A DNA stretch of 64,000 nucleotides from assembly GCA_963817485.1 (NCBI GenBank), contig CAWFOR010000003.1, forward strand, positions 1-64,000, read 5' to 3'. This document shows, one piece after another, positions 46,314-55,500 of the stretch. The notes below the pieces were generated by a model. It was given only the letters and a program-made list of their open reading frames with translations, ran no database searches and had not been told where the DNA came from. The stretch comes from Hyphomicrobium_A sp963817485 (lineage in GTDB: Bacteria; Pseudomonadota; Alphaproteobacteria; Rhizobiales; Hyphomicrobiaceae). Both the position numbers and the translations under genes were made by a program. Position 1 is the first letter of the stretch, and each line of letters starts with the position of its first letter.

Positions 46314-47842
46314 GCAAGCGCGCGCTAACGGTCACTCGCGAGCAAAACTTCCCCGAGTGGTACCAAGCCGCCGTGCGCGACGGCGACATGGCCGAGACGA
46401 GCCCGGTGCGCGGCTGCATGATAATCAAGCCGTGGGGCTGGGGCGTTTGGGAGCGCATTCAGGCGGAGCTCGATGCCCGCATCAAGGAAACGGGCCACGA
46501 CAACTGCTACTTCCCGCTCTTCATCCCGATGAGCTTCATCGCCAAGGAGGCTGAGCACGTCGAAGGCTTCGCCAAGGAGATGGCGGTCGTCACGCACCAC
46601 CGCTTGAAGAACGAAGGCGGCAAGCTCGTCGTCGATCCCGAAGCCAAGCTGGAGGAGCCGCTCATCGTGCGGCCGACGTCGGAGACGATCATCGGCGACG
46701 CGTTCCAGCGCTGGATCAAGAGCTATCGCGACCTGCCGCTGCTCATCAACCAGTGGGCCAACGTCGTGCGCTGGGAGATGCGCACGCGTCTCTTCCTGCG
46801 CACCGCGGAATTTCTCTGGCAGGAGGGGCACACCGCGCACGCCGACCGTGACGATGCCATGGCCGAGACGCTGAAGATGCTCGAAGTCTATCGTGAGTTC
46901 GCGGAAACTGTGCTCGCGATGCCCGTCATCGCCGGCGAGAAGCCCGCCAACGAGCGCTTCCCCGGCGCCGACAACACCTATTCGATCGAGGCGATGATGC
47001 AGGATGGCAAGGCGCTGCAAGCCGGCACCTCGCATTATCTGGGCACGCACTTCGCCGAAGCCCAGAACATCCAGTTCCAGAACCAGCAGGGCCAGCTCAC
47101 CTATTGCCATACGACGAGCTGGGGCGTGTCGACCCGCCTCATCGGCGGCGTGATCATGACGCACGGCGATGACGACGGCCTGAGGCTGCCGCCAAAGATC
47201 GCACCGCGCCAGATCGTCATCGTGCCCATGCTGCGCGACAAGCCCGAGGACAAGGAGCTGCTCGACTACTGCTCTTCGCTCGAAAAGGAGCTGAAGGCTG
47301 CCGGCATCCGCGTGCTCGTCGACTTGAAGCCGGTGAAGTCGGCCGAGAAGCGCTGGAATTGGGTGCGTCGTGGCGCGCCGGTGATCGTCGAGATCGGCGG
47401 ACGCGATGCTGCCGGCGGAAACGTCACGTACATGCGCCGCGATGCGCTGCGCGATGGCGACAAGGTCGTCTCGCATACCAGCCCGCGAGCCGAGTTCGTG
47501 GCCGGCGCGCAAGCTTTGCTGGATGGCATTCAGGCGCGGCTCTTTGCAGAGGCCAAGGCGCGTCTCGACGACAACATCATGTACCGCATCAAGACATTCG
47601 ATGAACTTGTGGACTACTTCGGCGCTCCCGAAGCCGACGACGAAGGTGGCGCGTTCAAGGGTTGGGCGTACGTCCCCTGGTCGAAGCCGGAAGGCGCCAA
47701 GCTGGAAGCGATTGCGGAACGCTTAAAAGCGCTTAAGCTCACGATCCGTAACGCGCCGCTCAACCAAAAGCCGATTGAAGGCGCGTGTCTGCTCACGGGG
47801 GATCCCGCACAGGAGTATGTGCTGATCGGGCGCGCCTACTAG
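46310..47842 (+). CDS. proS: Prolyl-tRNA synthetase, archaeal/eukaryotic type
   Basis: Class II synthetase charging tRNA-Pro. 510 aa from the ATG at 46310. The sequence is of the archaeal/eukaryotic type: F-P-E-W-Y, V-R-G-C-M-I-I-K-P-W-G-W, L-F-I-P, H-V-E-G-F-A-K-E, R-P-T-S-E-T (TXE loop), V-V-R-W-E-M-R-T (motif 2), Q-A-G-T-S-H-Y-L-G and G-D-D-D-G-L-R-L-P-P. The bacterial insertion domain is absent. The C-terminal zinc-like domain is reduced, with a single Cys left in G-A-C-L-L-T-G. The site between the DUF1467 gene and lolC normally holds a bacterial-type proS. Confidence 0.93.
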   Translation: MSKRALTVTREQNFPEWYQAAVRDGDMAETSPVRGCMIIKPWGWGVWERIQAELDARIKETGHDNCYFPLFIPMSFIAKEAEHVEGFAKEMAVVTHHRLKNEGGKLVVDPEAKLEEPLIVRPTSETIIGDAFQRWIKSYRDLPLLINQWANVVRWEMRTRLFLRTAEFLWQEGHTAHADRDDAMAETLKMLEVYREFAETVLAMPVIAGEKPANERFPGADNTYSIEAMMQDGKALQAGTSHYLGTHFAEAQNIQFQNQQGQLTYCHTTSWGVSTRLIGGVIMTHGDDDGLRLPPKIAPRQIVIVPMLRDKPEDKELLDYCSSLEKELKAAGIRVLVDLKPVKSAEKRWNWVRRGAPVIVEIGGRDAAGGNVTYMRRDALRDGDKVVSHTSPRAEFVAGAQALLDGIQARLFAEAKARLDDNIMYRIKTFDELVDYFGAPEADDEGGAFKGWAYVPWSKPEGAKLEAIAERLKALKLTIRNAPLNQKPIEGACLLTGDPAQEYVLIGRAY

Positions 47843-47984
47843 GACAGGCGGATGCTAGGCTGTGGAGGTTCGCGAGGCGTCGAAGACCGGCCCCAAAAGC
47901 CGTACCTCGCGCAACGCAATCTGGCCCGATTGCCGAGGTAGCTCTGCTGCCCCGGCCTAGGGGAGCGAGGGGAGTTTCGCGGAG

Positions 47985-49256
47985 ATGACGGCGGCCGTAT
48001 CTGACACCAGACCGTTTGCGCTGTTCGAATGGATGCTGGCGCTGCGCTATCTCCGCTCCCGGCGCAAGGAAGGCTTCATCTCCGTCATCGCCGGCTTTTC
48101 CTTCATCGGCATCATGCTGGGCGTCGCCACCCTCATCATCGTCATGGCGGTGATGAACGGCTTTCGCAACGAGCTGTTCTCAAAGATCCTCGGCCTCAAC
48201 GGCCACGTCATCGTCAACAAGATCGGCGGCAACTTCGAGGACTACCAGGAGATCGCCGACCGCATCGCCCGGGTGCCGGGCGTCCGGACGGTGATGCCGT
48301 TGATCGAAGGCCAGGTGATGGTGACCTCGGCCGTGCAGGCGACCGGCGGCCTCGTGCGCGGCATGAGCGAGGGCGGCATGAAGGGCCTGCCGCTCGTCGC
48401 CAACAACATCCGCTACGGCAGCATCGACGGCTTCGAGAACCAGACGGGCATCGCCATCGGCACGCGGCTCGCCAACCTTTTGCGCGTCAACGTCGGCGAC
48501 AGCATCCTGCTCGTCTCCCCGCGCGGGGCGACAACCCCGTTCGGCAACGCGCCGCGCACCAAGCCCTACGTTGTGACGGCGCTGTTCGAGATGGGGATGT
48601 CGGAATACGACCGCACCATGATCTTCATGCCGCTCGCCGAGGCGCAGCGCTATTTCTCGCGCGGGCCCGAGGTCGACGCGCTCGAGATCGTGGTCGACAA
48701 CCCCGGCCAGGTCGATGAGTTCGTGAAGACGATCCGCGCGGCCGCGGGGCCGACCGTCCACGTCTCCGACTGGCGCCAGCGCAACGAGACGTTCTTCACC
48801 GTGCTCGAGGTCGAGCGCAACGTGATGTTCATCATCCTGTCGCTGATCGTGCTCGTTGCCGCGCTCAACATCATCTCCGGCCTCATGATGCTGGTGAAGG
48901 ACAAGGGGCGCGACGTCGCCATCCTGCGAACTATGGGGGCGACGCGCGGCGCGATGATGCGTGTCTTTCTCATAACCGGCGCCTCGATCGGGGTCGTCGG
49001 CACGCTCGCTGGGCTCGTCCTGGGCGTCGTCTTCTGCCTCAACATCGAGGCTTTGCGCATGCTGATGGCGTGGCTCACCAACACGACGATCTTCGACCCC
49101 AACGTCTATTACCTGACGCGCCTTCCCGCCGACATGGACGTGCGCGAGACCGCTTCGATCGTCGCCATGGCATTGGTGCTGTCGGTGCTCGCGACCCTCT
49201 ATCCCTCCTGGCGGGCCTCCACGCTCGATCCCGTCGAAGCCTTGCGGTACGAATGA
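47985..49256 (+). CDS. lolC: Lipoprotein-releasing ABC transporter permease LolC/E
   Basis: Inner-membrane permease that extracts lipoproteins for transfer to LolA. 423 aa: a membrane helix at about 25-50, a large periplasmic MacB-like domain, and three helices in the C-terminal third. Starts F-E-W-M-L-A-L-R-Y-L-R-S-R-R-K-E-G-F-I-S-V-I, the family signature. One permease gene only, as usual in alphaproteobacteria. lolD follows after 7 nt. Confidence 0.94.
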   Translation: MTAAVSDTRPFALFEWMLALRYLRSRRKEGFISVIAGFSFIGIMLGVATLIIVMAVMNGFRNELFSKILGLNGHVIVNKIGGNFEDYQEIADRIARVPGVRTVMPLIEGQVMVTSAVQATGGLVRGMSEGGMKGLPLVANNIRYGSIDGFENQTGIAIGTRLANLLRVNVGDSILLVSPRGATTPFGNAPRTKPYVVTALFEMGMSEYDRTMIFMPLAEAQRYFSRGPEVDALEIVVDNPGQVDEFVKTIRAAAGPTVHVSDWRQRNETFFTVLEVERNVMFIILSLIVLVAALNIISGLMMLVKDKGRDVAILRTMGATRGAMMRVFLITGASIGVVGTLAGLVLGVVFCLNIEALRMLMAWLTNTTIFDPNVYYLTRLPADMDVRETASIVAMALVLSVLATLYPSWRASTLDPVEALRYE

Positions 49257-49263
49257 GCCCCGC

Positions 49264-50004
49264 ATGAGCGCCTTGGCCCAGGAGATGCGACCGGTGCGTG
49301 AAGCTGCAACGCAGACCGTGCTGTCGCTCGACCGGCTGGTGCGCGCCTTCCGCCAGGGACCGCGCCGCATCGAGGTGCTCGCCGGCGCCTCCGCCGACAT
49401 CTATCCGGGGCAGGCCGTCGCGCTCGTGGGCCCGTCGGGCGCGGGAAAATCGACGCTCCTGCACATTGCCGGGTTGCTCGAGACGCCCGACGGCGGCCGC
49501 GTCATCGTCAACGGGCGTGACTGCTCCGGCATGGGCGATCATGACCGCACGCGCGTGCGCCGGGGCGAGATGGGCTTCGTCTACCAGTTCCACCAGCTGC
49601 TGCCGGAGTTCTCTGCGCTCGAGAACGTGGTGATGCCGCAGATGATCGCCGGCCGCAGCCGCAAGGAGGCGGGCGTGCGCGCCCGCGAGCTGCTGACCTC
49701 GCTCGGCCTGGCCCAACGCGTCGATCATCGCCCCGCCGAGCTTTCGGGCGGCGAGCAGCAGCGCACCGCGATTGCGCGCGCGCTCGCCAACGGCCCCCGC
49801 CTCATCCTCGCGGACGAGCCGACCGGCAACCTCGATCCGCACACCGCCGAGCACGTCTTCGACGCGCTCATCAATCTCATCCATAACACCGGGGTTGCCG
49901 CTCTCATCGCCACCCACAACATGGAGCTGGCGGGGCGGATGGATCGCATATTGCGCGTGGAAAACGGCCTCCTGATCGAGATTACGCGCGCCGGCCTGCG
50001 CTGA
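49264..50004 (+). CDS. lolD: Lipoprotein-releasing ABC transporter ATP-binding protein LolD
   Basis: ATPase of the Lol exporter, 246 aa. Walker A G-P-S-G-A-G-K-S, signature L-S-G-G-E-Q-Q-R, Walker B L-I-L-A-D-E-P-T and the switch His in A-T-H-N. The N-terminal 20 residues are an extension over the core fold, so a later start cannot be excluded. Confidence 0.95.
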   Translation: MSALAQEMRPVREAATQTVLSLDRLVRAFRQGPRRIEVLAGASADIYPGQAVALVGPSGAGKSTLLHIAGLLETPDGGRVIVNGRDCSGMGDHDRTRVRRGEMGFVYQFHQLLPEFSALENVVMPQMIAGRSRKEAGVRARELLTSLGLAQRVDHRPAELSGGEQQRTAIARALANGPRLILADEPTGNLDPHTAEHVFDALINLIHNTGVAALIATHNMELAGRMDRILRVENGLLIEITRAGLR

Positions 50005-50075
50005 GCTCAGGCTTGCCCGGGGATAGCCGGCGGGTAGCCCTTGGGGGCTGCGGCGCGGTGGTCTAAACAGGCTGC

Positions 50076-53000
50076 ATGAACGCTCCGAGTCGCTCGCCGT
50101 CCGCCGCCGACGCCCAGCCGTCCGCGCACGCGAAGTTCGTGCACCTCAAGGTGCATTCGGCCTATTCGCTGCTCGAGGGTGCGCTGACGATCCCGAAGCT
50201 CGCCAAGCTCGCCGCGGCGCACGAGCTGCCGGCGCTGGGCTTGACCGATACCAACAACCTCTTCGGCGCGCTCGAGTTCTCCGACAAGCTCGCGGAGGCC
50301 GGCATCCAGCCGATCATCGGCGTGGCTCTGAACGTCGATTTCGCGGAGCGCAAGCCGGAGCCGATCGAGCAGGCCGGAGGCGTGTCGCCGCAGCGGCGCG
50401 CGGGGGACGGGCCGATCGCGCTGTTTGCGGCGAGCGAGGCCGGCTACGCGAACATGATGAAGCTCGTGAGCCGGGCGCATCTGGAAGCCGCCGCGACCGA
50501 TGCGGCGCACACTACGATTGGCGCGCTCGCGGCCCACGCCGAGGGGCTGATCGCGCTCACCGGCGGTCCCGACGGGCCCATCGACCGCGCGCTGCGGGAG
50601 GGCCAGCAGCCGCTCGCCGAGGAGCGGCTGAAGCGGCTCGCCGCGGCATTCGGCGACCGCCTCTACGTCGAGATCCAGCGCCACGGCCTCAAGAGCGAGC
50701 ACGACGTCGAGCCGCAGCTCCTGCAGCTTGCCTACGCGCTCGGGATACCGATTGTCGCCACCAACGAAGCCTACTTCGCCAGCCCCGACGACTACGAGGC
50801 GCACGACGCGTTGCTGTGCATCGCCGACGGCCGCTACGTCGTCGAGGACGATCGCCGGCGGGTGACGCGCGAGCACGACTTCAAGAGCGCCGAAGCGATG
50901 GCGCAAGTCTTCGCCGACCTGCCCGAAGCGCTCGACAATACCGTCGAGATCGCACGCCGCTGCGCCTTCCGGCCCAAGGGCCGCAAGCCGATCCTGCCGC
51001 GTTTCGTCGCCGGCGACGATGTCGTGAGCGAGACCGAACAGGCGCGGCGGGAGACGGCCGAGCTGCGCCGCCAGGCCGAGCAGGGATTGCGCGACCGCCT
51101 TGCCGCGGCTCCGCCGGCGCCGGGGTTCACCGTAGCAGACTACGAGAAGCGGCTCGCCTACGAGATCGACGTCATCGCGCGCATGAAGTTCCCCGGCTAC
51201 TTCCTGATCGTCGCCGACTTCATCAAGTGGGCGAAGGCGCAAGGGATCCCCGTCGGCCCGGGCCGCGGCTCGGGCGCCGGCTCGGTCGTCGCCTGGTCGC
51301 TCACCATCACCGACCTCGATCCGCTGCGCTTCGGGCTGCTGTTCGAGCGCTTCCTGAATCCCGAGCGCGTGTCGATGCCCGACTTCGACATCGACTTCTG
51401 CCAGGACCGCCGCGACGAGGTGATCCGCTACGTGGCGGATAAGTACGGGCACGACCGCGTGGCGCAGATCATCACGCACGGCAAGCTGCAGGCGCGCGCG
51501 GTGCTGCGCGACGTCGGCCGCGTGCTGCAGATGCCGTATGGGCAGGTCGACCGGCTGTGCAAGCTGGTGCCGAACAACCCCGCCAATCCCGTCACGCTGG
51601 CGGAAGCCATCGACGGCGAGCCCAAGCTGCAGGAGGAGCGCGACCGCGAGCCGATGGTCGCGCGCCTGCTGGAGATCGCCCAGAAGCTCGAAGGCCTCTA
51701 TCGCCACGCCTCCACGCATGCCGCCGGCATGGTGATCGCCGACCGGCCGCTCGAGGAGCTGGTGCCGCTGACGCGCGATCCGAAGTCGAACACGCCCGTC
51801 ACCCAGTACAACTGGAAAATGGTCGAGGCGGCTGGGCTCGTGAAGTTCGACTTCCTCGGCCTGAAGACGCTCACCGTGCTTAAGAAGGCGGTCGATCTCG
51901 TCAAGCGCGGGCGCGGCATCGACGTCGATCTCGCCGCGCTCCCCCTCGACGACCGCAAGAGCTTCGAGATCCTGGCGAAGGCGGACACGGTCGGCGTGTT
52001 CCAGCTGGAAAGCACGGGGATGCGCGAGAGCTTGAAGCGGCTCAAGCCCGACCGCTTCGAGGACATCATCGCCATGGTGGCGCTCTACCGCCCCGGCCCC
52101 ATGGACAACATCCCGACCTACATCAACCGCAAGCACGGCGAGGAGCCGATCGACTGCTTGCATCCGCTGCTGGAGCCGATCCTCAAGGAGACGTACGGCG
52201 TCATCATCTACCAGGAGCAGGTCATTCAGATCGCTCAGGTGATGGCCGGCTACTCGCTGGGCGAAGCCGATCTTCTCCGCCGCGCCATGGGCAAGAAGGA
52301 CAAGGCGGGCATGGCCAAGGAGCAGGCCCGCTTCGTTGCCGGCGCGGTCAAGAACGGCGTCGAGAAGGCCGACGCGGTCTACGTGTTCGAGCTCGTCGAC
52401 AAGTTCGCCGGCTACGGCTTCAACAAGAGCCACGCCGCGGCCTATGCGCTCGTCAGCTACCAGACCGCCTACATGAAGGCGAACTACCGCGAGGAGTTCC
52501 TCGCCGCCTCCATGACGCTCGACATGGCCAATACCGACAAGCTCGCGCAGTTTGCGGCGGAGGCCAAGAAGAGCGGCATCGTGGTGAAGCCGCCATGCGT
52601 CAACGCCTCCGAGGTCGATTTCCTCGCCGAGCCTTCGCGCAGCTCGGGACAGCCGGGCGCCATCCGCTACTCGCTTGCCGCCTTGAAGAACATCGGCGCC
52701 GCGGCCGTCTCGACCATCGTCGCCGAGCGTAAGGCGAAGGGCCGCTACCCGGGTCTCGCCGACTTTGCCTCGCGCGTGAGCCCCAAGGCGCTCAACAAGC
52801 GCGCTCTCGAGACGCTTGCTGCAGCCGGAGCCTTCGACGCGCTCGAGCCCAACCGCGCGCTGGTGCACGCCAACGTCGAAAGCATTCTCGCACTGGCGCA
52901 GCGCCGCGAGGCGAATACGGCCTCTGGCACCGACGATCTCTTCGGCGGGGGCGGCACGGGGCCGCAACTCGACCTGCGTCCAGCGCAAGCGTGGACGCCG

Positions 53001-53636
53001 ATGGAGAAGCTTTCATTCGAGTTCGACGCCGTGGGCTTCTATCTCTCGGGCCATCCACTCGATAGCTACGAGCGCGTGCTGCAGAAGCGGGGCGTCAAGC
53101 GTTACGTCGATTTCGAGGCCCTGACCGAGCGCGGCGCGACCGCGGGCCAGCTCGCCGGCATCGTGATCTCGGCGCGCGAGCGGAGATCGCAGAAGGGCAA
53201 CAAGTTCGCCTTCGCCATGTTCTCGGACACCACGGGTCAGTTCGAGGCGGTTGTGTTCTCCGATACGCTGGCGCAATGCCGCGAGCTGCTTGCGCCGGGC
53301 ACGCCGGTGCTGCTCACCGTTGCGGCCGAGCGCGACGGCGACACCGTGAAAATGCGGGTCGAGAGCATGCGCGGCCTCGATGCGGCGGTCGCCGACCTTC
53401 AGGAGGGCCTCAAGCTGGTGCTCGACACCACGGTCCTGCAATCGAAGCGCGGGACCATCGCGACCTTGAAGGCGCTGCTGAAGCCGGGCGGCAAGGGCGA
53501 GATCCGGCTCGTGCTTGCACTCGACGACCGCAACCGCGAGCTCGAGTTCTCGCTCCCCGGCCGCTACGACGTCTCGCCCGCGCAGGCCGGCATCCTCTCG
53601 ACGACCCCGGGAGTTAGGGAAGTTTTAGACATTTGA
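50076..53636 (+). CDS. dnaE: DNA polymerase III subunit alpha
   Basis: Replicative polymerase, 1186 aa. N-terminal PHP domain (F-V-H-L-K-V-H-S-A-Y-S-L-L-E-G-A); the polymerase palm contains G-P-G-R-G-S-G-A-G-S and the catalytic P-D-F-D-I-D-F-C; then the helix-hairpin-helix region, the beta-binding and OB-fold domain (G-V-V-I-S-like A-G-I-V-I-S-A-R-E-R). It is the essential DnaE1 type, not the ImuC/DnaE2 type, judged by position and length. Confidence 0.97.
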   Translation: MNAPSRSPSAADAQPSAHAKFVHLKVHSAYSLLEGALTIPKLAKLAAAHELPALGLTDTNNLFGALEFSDKLAEAGIQPIIGVALNVDFAERKPEPIEQAGGVSPQRRAGDGPIALFAASEAGYANMMKLVSRAHLEAAATDAAHTTIGALAAHAEGLIALTGGPDGPIDRALREGQQPLAEERLKRLAAAFGDRLYVEIQRHGLKSEHDVEPQLLQLAYALGIPIVATNEAYFASPDDYEAHDALLCIADGRYVVEDDRRRVTREHDFKSAEAMAQVFADLPEALDNTVEIARRCAFRPKGRKPILPRFVAGDDVVSETEQARRETAELRRQAEQGLRDRLAAAPPAPGFTVADYEKRLAYEIDVIARMKFPGYFLIVADFIKWAKAQGIPVGPGRGSGAGSVVAWSLTITDLDPLRFGLLFERFLNPERVSMPDFDIDFCQDRRDEVIRYVADKYGHDRVAQIITHGKLQARAVLRDVGRVLQMPYGQVDRLCKLVPNNPANPVTLAEAIDGEPKLQEERDREPMVARLLEIAQKLEGLYRHASTHAAGMVIADRPLEELVPLTRDPKSNTPVTQYNWKMVEAAGLVKFDFLGLKTLTVLKKAVDLVKRGRGIDVDLAALPLDDRKSFEILAKADTVGVFQLESTGMRESLKRLKPDRFEDIIAMVALYRPGPMDNIPTYINRKHGEEPIDCLHPLLEPILKETYGVIIYQEQVIQIAQVMAGYSLGEADLLRRAMGKKDKAGMAKEQARFVAGAVKNGVEKADAVYVFELVDKFAGYGFNKSHAAAYALVSYQTAYMKANYREEFLAASMTLDMANTDKLAQFAAEAKKSGIVVKPPCVNASEVDFLAEPSRSSGQPGAIRYSLAALKNIGAAAVSTIVAERKAKGRYPGLADFASRVSPKALNKRALETLAAAGAFDALEPNRALVHANVESILALAQRREANTASGTDDLFGGGGTGPQLDLRPAQAWTPMEKLSFEFDAVGFYLSGHPLDSYERVLQKRGVKRYVDFEALTERGATAGQLAGIVISARERRSQKGNKFAFAMFSDTTGQFEAVVFSDTLAQCRELLAPGTPVLLTVAAERDGDTVKMRVESMRGLDAAVADLQEGLKLVLDTTVLQSKRGTIATLKALLKPGGKGEIRLVLALDDRNRELEFSLPGRYDVSPAQAGILSTTPGVREVLDI

Positions 53637-53681
53637 CGTAGGATTCAGCGCAACCCTCATCGGCCATCGGGATTGCGTAAA

Positions 53682-54503
53682 ATGCTACGGATCGCTTGCG
53701 TTACGCTCGTCCTTACCGCGGCTCTTTGTGCCGGCGAGGCCGAGGCGAAATATTGCCCGCGCGTGCTCTACCGAGCCACTCGCATCGTCGTCGTCACCGT
53801 GCCGACCATGCAGTCGACCGCCGCCTCCGTGCGCACTTTCGAGCGCGCGTCGCCGGCGTCGCGTTGGGAGCGGCGCGGCGATCCGGAGCCGGCTGTGGTC
53901 GGTATGAAGGGAATTGCCTGGGGCAACCCTTATGTGTACCTGGCCGACAAGGACGAGCCGCTGAAGCGCGAGGGTGACCAGCGCACGCCCGCCGGTGTCT
54001 ATCGCGTCGGCCCGACGTTCGGCTCCGACGCGAGCAAGCTGCCGGGCCACCTGCTGCTGGTGCCGGAGCAGCAGTTCTGCGTCGAGGACGCGAAATCGCG
54101 CTACTACGGCAAGATCGTGCCGCAACGCGTGGTGGGAGAGAAGACGAGCGGCGAGGATATGGCCAAGGACCCGCTCTACCGGCGCGGCATCGTCATCGAT
54201 TACCCGCCGCGGCCGCGGACGCAGGCCGGCTCGTGCATCTTCCTCCACATCTGGGGCGGACCCGCTGTCGGCACCGACGCCCGCATCGCCCTGCCCGAGG
54301 AGCGGGTCGCTTACCTGCAGGAGTGGGCGGAGAAGCGCTTCACGGCGATCGCGATCGTCTCGGAGGATACGGTCGATCGCTACAAAGGCTGCCTGCCGTC
54401 GGCCGACACGGCAGCCGTTGGCGACGGAGCCACATCCGTACCGCTCCCCGTGCGCAAGCCCGGCCGCACGGCGAAGAGCGAGAGGCGCGCCTCGCTGCCC
54501 TGA
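53682..54503 (+). CDS. YkuD-like L,D-transpeptidase-family protein lacking the catalytic Cys
   Basis: 273 aa from the ATG at 53682 (a TTG at 53673 is in frame). Signal peptide at residues 1-22. The C-terminal half matches YkuD-like proteins: G-D-Q-R-T-P-A-G-V-Y-R-V-G, L-Y-R-R-G-I-V-I-D-Y, and G-S-C-I-F-L-H-I-W-G-G-P with His189. Where relatives have G-T-A-G-C-T-A with the nucleophile Cys, this protein has G-T-D-A-R-I-A (197-203), with Arg201 at the Cys position. It may be a binding protein or a non-catalytic paralogue. It lies convergent with the RMD1-family gene. Confidence 0.7.
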   Translation: MLRIACVTLVLTAALCAGEAEAKYCPRVLYRATRIVVVTVPTMQSTAASVRTFERASPASRWERRGDPEPAVVGMKGIAWGNPYVYLADKDEPLKREGDQRTPAGVYRVGPTFGSDASKLPGHLLLVPEQQFCVEDAKSRYYGKIVPQRVVGEKTSGEDMAKDPLYRRGIVIDYPPRPRTQAGSCIFLHIWGGPAVGTDARIALPEERVAYLQEWAEKRFTAIAIVSEDTVDRYKGCLPSADTAAVGDGATSVPLPVRKPGRTAKSERRASLP

Positions 54504-54507
54504 GACG

Positions 54508-55290
54508 TCACTTCCAGAAGTGATCGTAGAGGCTGAGGCCGATCTCGAAGGCAATGAGCGCGATGATGTAGACCTCGAGCCGGTGGCTCGTGCGCGTCGC
54601 CATGAGGTCGGTGATGGTCTCCGCGGTGTCGCGGATGACCTCGAGCTTGCGCGCGATCGCGCGGCCGCGCTGGGGCAGGTCGTACTCGTCGACGAGGCGG
54701 GCCCAGAAGCGCTCGAGCTCAGGATGGTCCCACAACACATCGGGCTTCTCATCGAGGTCGACGCGATCGGCGAGCCGCTGCTGCAGCGTGAGCGCCTGCC
54801 CGATTTGCTCGAGCAGCGCGCCCTGCGGGCTACGCGGCAGCCGGCGCTGTTGCAGCGTCTGCGCCACCCCATCGATGCGATCGAAGGCGAGCGCGATGCG
54901 CCGCTCGTCGTAGGCGAGCGTCACGCTCATGGCGAGCGCTTCCGCGACGAGCAGGAGCCGGTCGGGGTCCGCGGTCTTGATCTGCAGGCCATTCACCGTC
55001 GAGACACCCTCCTCCTCGTCGGGCTTGACCAGCAGACGCACGGCCTCCGTCTCTCGCTCTTGGAGCGGCGAGACGATGCGCGGGTCGAGGCTGCGGATCA
55101 GCCCCTCCTCATCGACCGGGTTCATGTCGAAGAAGACGGCGGCGCCCGACTTGAACAGCACCGCCATGCCGCCGCCGCCCGTCCGGAAGGCCAGGGGCAC
55201 GCTGGAAAAGGCATCCTCGCGCTCGAGGCCCTTGACCTCGATGCGCTCGCCGAGCTGGAGCGCCCGGACCCGAATTTCCTTGTTGCCCAT
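54508..55290 (-). CDS. RMD1/YagE family protein (DUF155)
   Basis: 260 aa. The conserved region H-P-E-L-E-R-F-W-A-R-L-V-D-E-Y-D-L, R-A-I-A-R-K-L-E-V-I-R-D-T-A-E-T-I-T-D-L and the final R-L-E-V-Y-I-I-A-L-I-A-F-E-I with a C-terminal membrane helix define this family. Yeast relatives act in mitochondrial translation and meiotic division; bacterial roles are unknown. Stops 4 nt from the end of the convergent YkuD-like gene. Confidence 0.88.
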   Translation of the reverse strand: MGNKEIRVRALQLGERIEVKGLEREDAFSSVPLAFRTGGGGMAVLFKSGAAVFFDMNPVDEEGLIRSLDPRIVSPLQERETEAVRLLVKPDEEEGVSTVNGLQIKTADPDRLLLVAEALAMSVTLAYDERRIALAFDRIDGVAQTLQQRRLPRSPQGALLEQIGQALTLQQRLADRVDLDEKPDVLWDHPELERFWARLVDEYDLPQRGRAIARKLEVIRDTAETITDLMATRTSHRLEVYIIALIAFEIGLSLYDHFWK

Positions 55291-55339
55291 GCCACCTCTG
55301 CCGTGCCGCCGGGCCGCCCAGGGGCCGGCCGGGCCAAGC

Positions 55340-55368
55340 TTGTCATTTCGGGGTCAACACTCTATAAG
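55340..55368 (+). promoter_or_regulatory. Probable sigma-70-type promoter for rpsB-tsf
   Basis: TTGTCA at 55340-55345, 17-nt spacer, TATAAG at 55363-55368. It lies about 130 nt before the rpsB start and points along the ribosomal genes, with a leader of about 125 nt that could hold S2 autoregulation. Assigned by pattern only. Confidence 0.6.
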
Positions 55369-55500
55369 CACGCCCATCTCGCACGCGGACCTCGCGCCGA
55401 GCGGATTAAAAGCCCCGCTCAGCGCTCCGGTGGATGGACCTGAAACCCAGGTTTCCATCTTATCTGGGTCCGCGGTGGACCAACCGGAAAAGGACTGCCC

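Noticed and set aside
50007..52988. A 993-aa minus-strand open frame
   Set aside because: Antisense shadow of dnaE with no domain or start signal.
53974..55443. A 489-aa plus-strand frame
   Set aside because: It combines the wrong frame of the YkuD-like gene with the antisense of the RMD1-family gene.
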